Source: Treponema sp. UBA792 (GTDB taxonomy: Bacteria; Spirochaetota; Spirochaetia; Treponematales; Treponemataceae). From it: DNA of 25,550 nucleotides. Shown here in pieces: positions 24,278-25,550 of this stretch (position 1 is its first letter; every line of letters starts with the position of its first letter). The notes beneath the pieces are model-generated. The model was not told the origin of the DNA, did not search any database, and saw only the letters and a list, made by a program, of their open reading frames with translations. Location of the stretch: NCBI GenBank assembly GCA_002296965.1, contig DBIW01000042.1, forward strand, positions 73,988-99,537. The letters are read 5' to 3'. Both the position numbers and the translations under genes were made by a program.

Positions 24278-24322
24278 TCGCAGCCTGCGGCTGCTTACCG
24301 AGTTTGCCGAATGGCAAACTCG
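24278..24322 (-). repeat. two-hairpin repeat, copy A
   Basis: Short hairpin GCAGCC (24280-24285), TGC, GGCTGC (24289-24294); then TTAC; then long hairpin CGAGTTTGCC (24299-24308), GAAT, GGCAAACTCG (24313-24322), all perfect. It matches copy B, 83 bases away, except in the loops and two base pairs. No T run follows on either strand, so it is not a normal terminator. REP-like or MITE-like repeats are the nearest class. Confidence 0.85.
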
Positions 24323-24333
24323 CGAAACATTGG

Positions 24334-24357
24334 CTACTGAAGAATCGCGCCTTTGTC
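24334..24357 (-). pseudogene. vestigial ilvD 3' end (DKGAILQ-stop)
   Basis: Read on the minus strand, these 24 bases encode DKGAILQ and TAG, the same seven residues and stop that end the ilvD gene 81 bases away (24415-24438). The two differ at five bases, all silent: third positions of Asp, Ala and Ile, and first plus third of Leu. Such purely synonymous change implies descent from a translated ilvD end rather than chance. There is no gene body attached; the repeat sequence runs directly up to the Asp codon. It is probably the leftover tail of an older ilvD copy or allele. Confidence 0.7.
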
Positions 24358-24360
24358 TGG

Positions 24361-24405
24361 TCGCAGCCTACGGCTGCTTACCGAGTTTATCTTTCGATAA
24401 ACTCG
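24361..24405 (-). repeat. two-hairpin repeat, copy B
   Basis: Short hairpin GCAGCC (24363-24368), TAC, GGCTGC (24372-24377); TTAC; long hairpin CGAGTTTATC (24382-24391), TTTC, GATAAACTCG (24396-24405). Compared with copy A, two adjacent pairs of the long stem have changed from G:C and C:G to A:T and T:A, both sides together. It lies 9 bases after the ilvD stop. Confidence 0.85.
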
Positions 24406-24414
24406 CAAATACTT

Positions 24415-25550
24415 CTACTGCAATATTGCGCCTTTATCGGCACTGGAAACCAATTTTGCGTAGCGCGCAAGATAGCCGGTTTTTACTTTTGGCTCAGGGG
24501 CAACCCATTTTGCTTTGCGTGCGGCAAGCTCCTCGTCGCTTACTTCAAGATGAATCTTGTAATTGTTTATGTCGAGCGTGATTTTGTCGCCTTCCTGAAC
24601 GAGCGCAATCGGACCGCCAACAGCCGCTTCTGGCGAGCAGTGTCCAAGAGAAGCACCTCTTGTAGCGCCACTAAAACGTCCGTCAGTGATAAGCGCAACC
24701 TGCTTGTCCAAGCCCTGACCTGCAAGTGCCGCTGTAACCGCAAGCATCTCGCGCATTCCAGGACCGCCTTTTGGCCCTTCGTAGCGGATTACAACAACAT
24801 CGCCCGGCTTAATCTGGGATTTCTGAACAGCTTCCATCGCCTCGCTTTCATCGTTGAACACGCGAGCAGGTCCTGTGTGGTGCATAAGCTCAGGAGCGCA
24901 GGCTGAACGTTTTACAACTGTTCCGTTCGGCGCAAGGTTTCCAAACAAAATCGCAATTCCGCCGTTGTCGCTGAACGGATTTTCAATCGGGCGAAGGATT
25001 TCAGGATTTCTATTTTTTACGCCTTTGATGTTTTCCGCGATTGTCTTTCCTGTCGCGGTAATCAGAGAAGTGTTTATAAGATTCTTTTTTGCAAGTTCCG
25101 CCAAGACCGCCTGAACGCCGCCGGCATCATCAAGCTCGCACATAAAAGTGTGTCCTGCAGGAGCCAAGTGGCAAAGGTTTGGAGTTCTTTCTGAAATCTT
25201 GTTTACCTCGTGCAAGTCAATGTCAATTCCAGCCTCGTGCGCAATAGCCGGAACGTGCAGCATTGTGTTGGAAGAACATCCGAGCGCCATATCCGCAGTC
25301 AACGCATTGCAGAAATTTTCAGCCGTCATCATCGCCCGGGCAGTAATTCCTTTTTTATACAAATTCATAACAGCCATGCCAGCGTGCTTTGCAAGCGCGA
25401 TTCGTTCGCCAGTTACGGCAGGAATTGTTCCGTTTCCAGGAAGCCCAAGCCCCAAAACTTCAGTAAGACAGTTCATTGAGTTCGCGGTGAACATTCCAGA
25501 GCAAGCTCCGCAGCCCGGACAAGCGCGGTGCTCCATTTCCTTAAGCTGCT
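24415..25550 (-). CDS. ilvD: dihydroxy-acid dehydratase, 3' two thirds only
   Basis: The gene enters from the right edge, so the first 180 or so residues are missing; 378 residues are present of about 555. It dehydrates 2,3-dihydroxy-isovalerate and its homologue in valine, isoleucine and leucine synthesis, using an Fe-S cluster and Mg. Visible blocks are [20 protein letters not shown] (cluster Cys residues), [64 protein letters not shown] and the C-terminus [19 protein letters not shown]. Codon use (frequent GCT, ACT, TTG, ATA) is unlike pyrG, leuB and iorA, which avoid TTG and prefer C or G endings. With the vestigial tail downstream, this suggests the allele was acquired by recombination. 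Confidence 0.95.
   Translation of the reverse strand, partial: QLKEMEHRACPGCGACSGMFTANSMNCLTEVLGLGLPGNGTIPAVTGERIALAKHAGMAVMNLYKKGITARAMMTAENFCNALTADMALGCSSNTMLHVPAIAHEAGIDIDLHEVNKISERTPNLCHLAPAGHTFMCELDDAGGVQAVLAELAKKNLINTSLITATGKTIAENIKGVKNRNPEILRPIENPFSDNGGIAILFGNLAPNGTVVKRSACAPELMHHTGPARVFNDESEAMEAVQKSQIKPGDVVVIRYEGPKGGPGMREMLAVTAALAGQGLDKQVALITDGRFSGATRGASLGHCSPEAAVGGPIALVQEGDKITLDINNYKIHLEVSDEELAARKAKWVAPEPKVKTGYLARYAKLVSSADKGAILQ

Noticed and set aside
24278..24405. CRISPR array
   Set aside because: Only two units, each internally hairpinned, with the intervening sequence being an ilvD tail, and no cas genes.
24278..24405. Intrinsic terminators of ilvD
   Set aside because: Stems are strong but no T run follows on the minus strand (GGTAAGC follows each).

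Overview
The window looks like a chromosomal segment of a host-associated spirochaete, most probably a Treponema of moderate GC content. This rests on family recognition, not on any search. Several proteins resemble ones I associate with that genus: the 1505-residue double-activase protein, the small zinc-ribbon protein upstream of murI and the 124-residue protein at 4140-4514. Nothing points to a plasmid, phage or CRISPR locus. Most genes belong to core metabolism or the envelope, so the region is largely ordinary, with one striking recombination scar at its right end.

Layout. Positions 1-602 hold the 5' part of a GTP-type PEP carboxykinase gene (minus strand). From 836 to 4020 a plus-strand group carries a short type-I glutamine synthetase, an ANTAR-type response regulator and an ArsB/SLC13-like permease, closed by a strong hairpin terminator. 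Next come a small unknown protein (minus), an EamA transporter made of two similar halves (plus), and NhaC and a 4HBT thioesterase (both minus). Positions 7749-9358 hold a plus-strand envelope or stress module: PadR regulator, HAAS/DUF4097 protein and PspC-like membrane protein. The PadR promoter carries a perfect AT-rich palindrome.

From 9460 to 11463 the minus strand has zinc-ribbon, murI (TTG start inside the previous gene) and purC. From 11546 to 12807 the plus strand has a pentapeptide-repeat protein with an N-terminal Cys/His cluster, overlapping a metallo-beta-lactamase-fold protein with an altered metal motif. From 12849 to 18724 the minus strand has the giant acyl-CoA dehydratase activase protein and an exported protein of unknown function, sharing ATGA. 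leuB (minus) is divergent from iorAB (plus). pyrG and the 3' two thirds of ilvD (both minus) fill the right end.

The metabolic content fits a fermentative anaerobe: PEP carboxykinase, ferredoxin-linked indolepyruvate oxidoreductase, branched-chain amino acid synthesis (leuB, ilvD), nitrogen assimilation (glnA with ANTAR control) and cation exchange (NhaC).

The main discoveries are: (1) a vestigial second ilvD C-terminus between ilvD and pyrG, differing from the real one only by silent changes, in a tandem pair of two-hairpin repeats whose stems co-vary; (2) several promoters whose predicted start site lies at or within a few bases of the start codon, suggesting leaderless mRNAs; (3) a possible attenuator ahead of glnA paired with an ANTAR gene in the same operon; (4) a metallo-beta-lactamase-fold protein with HNHGSH in place of HxHxDH.
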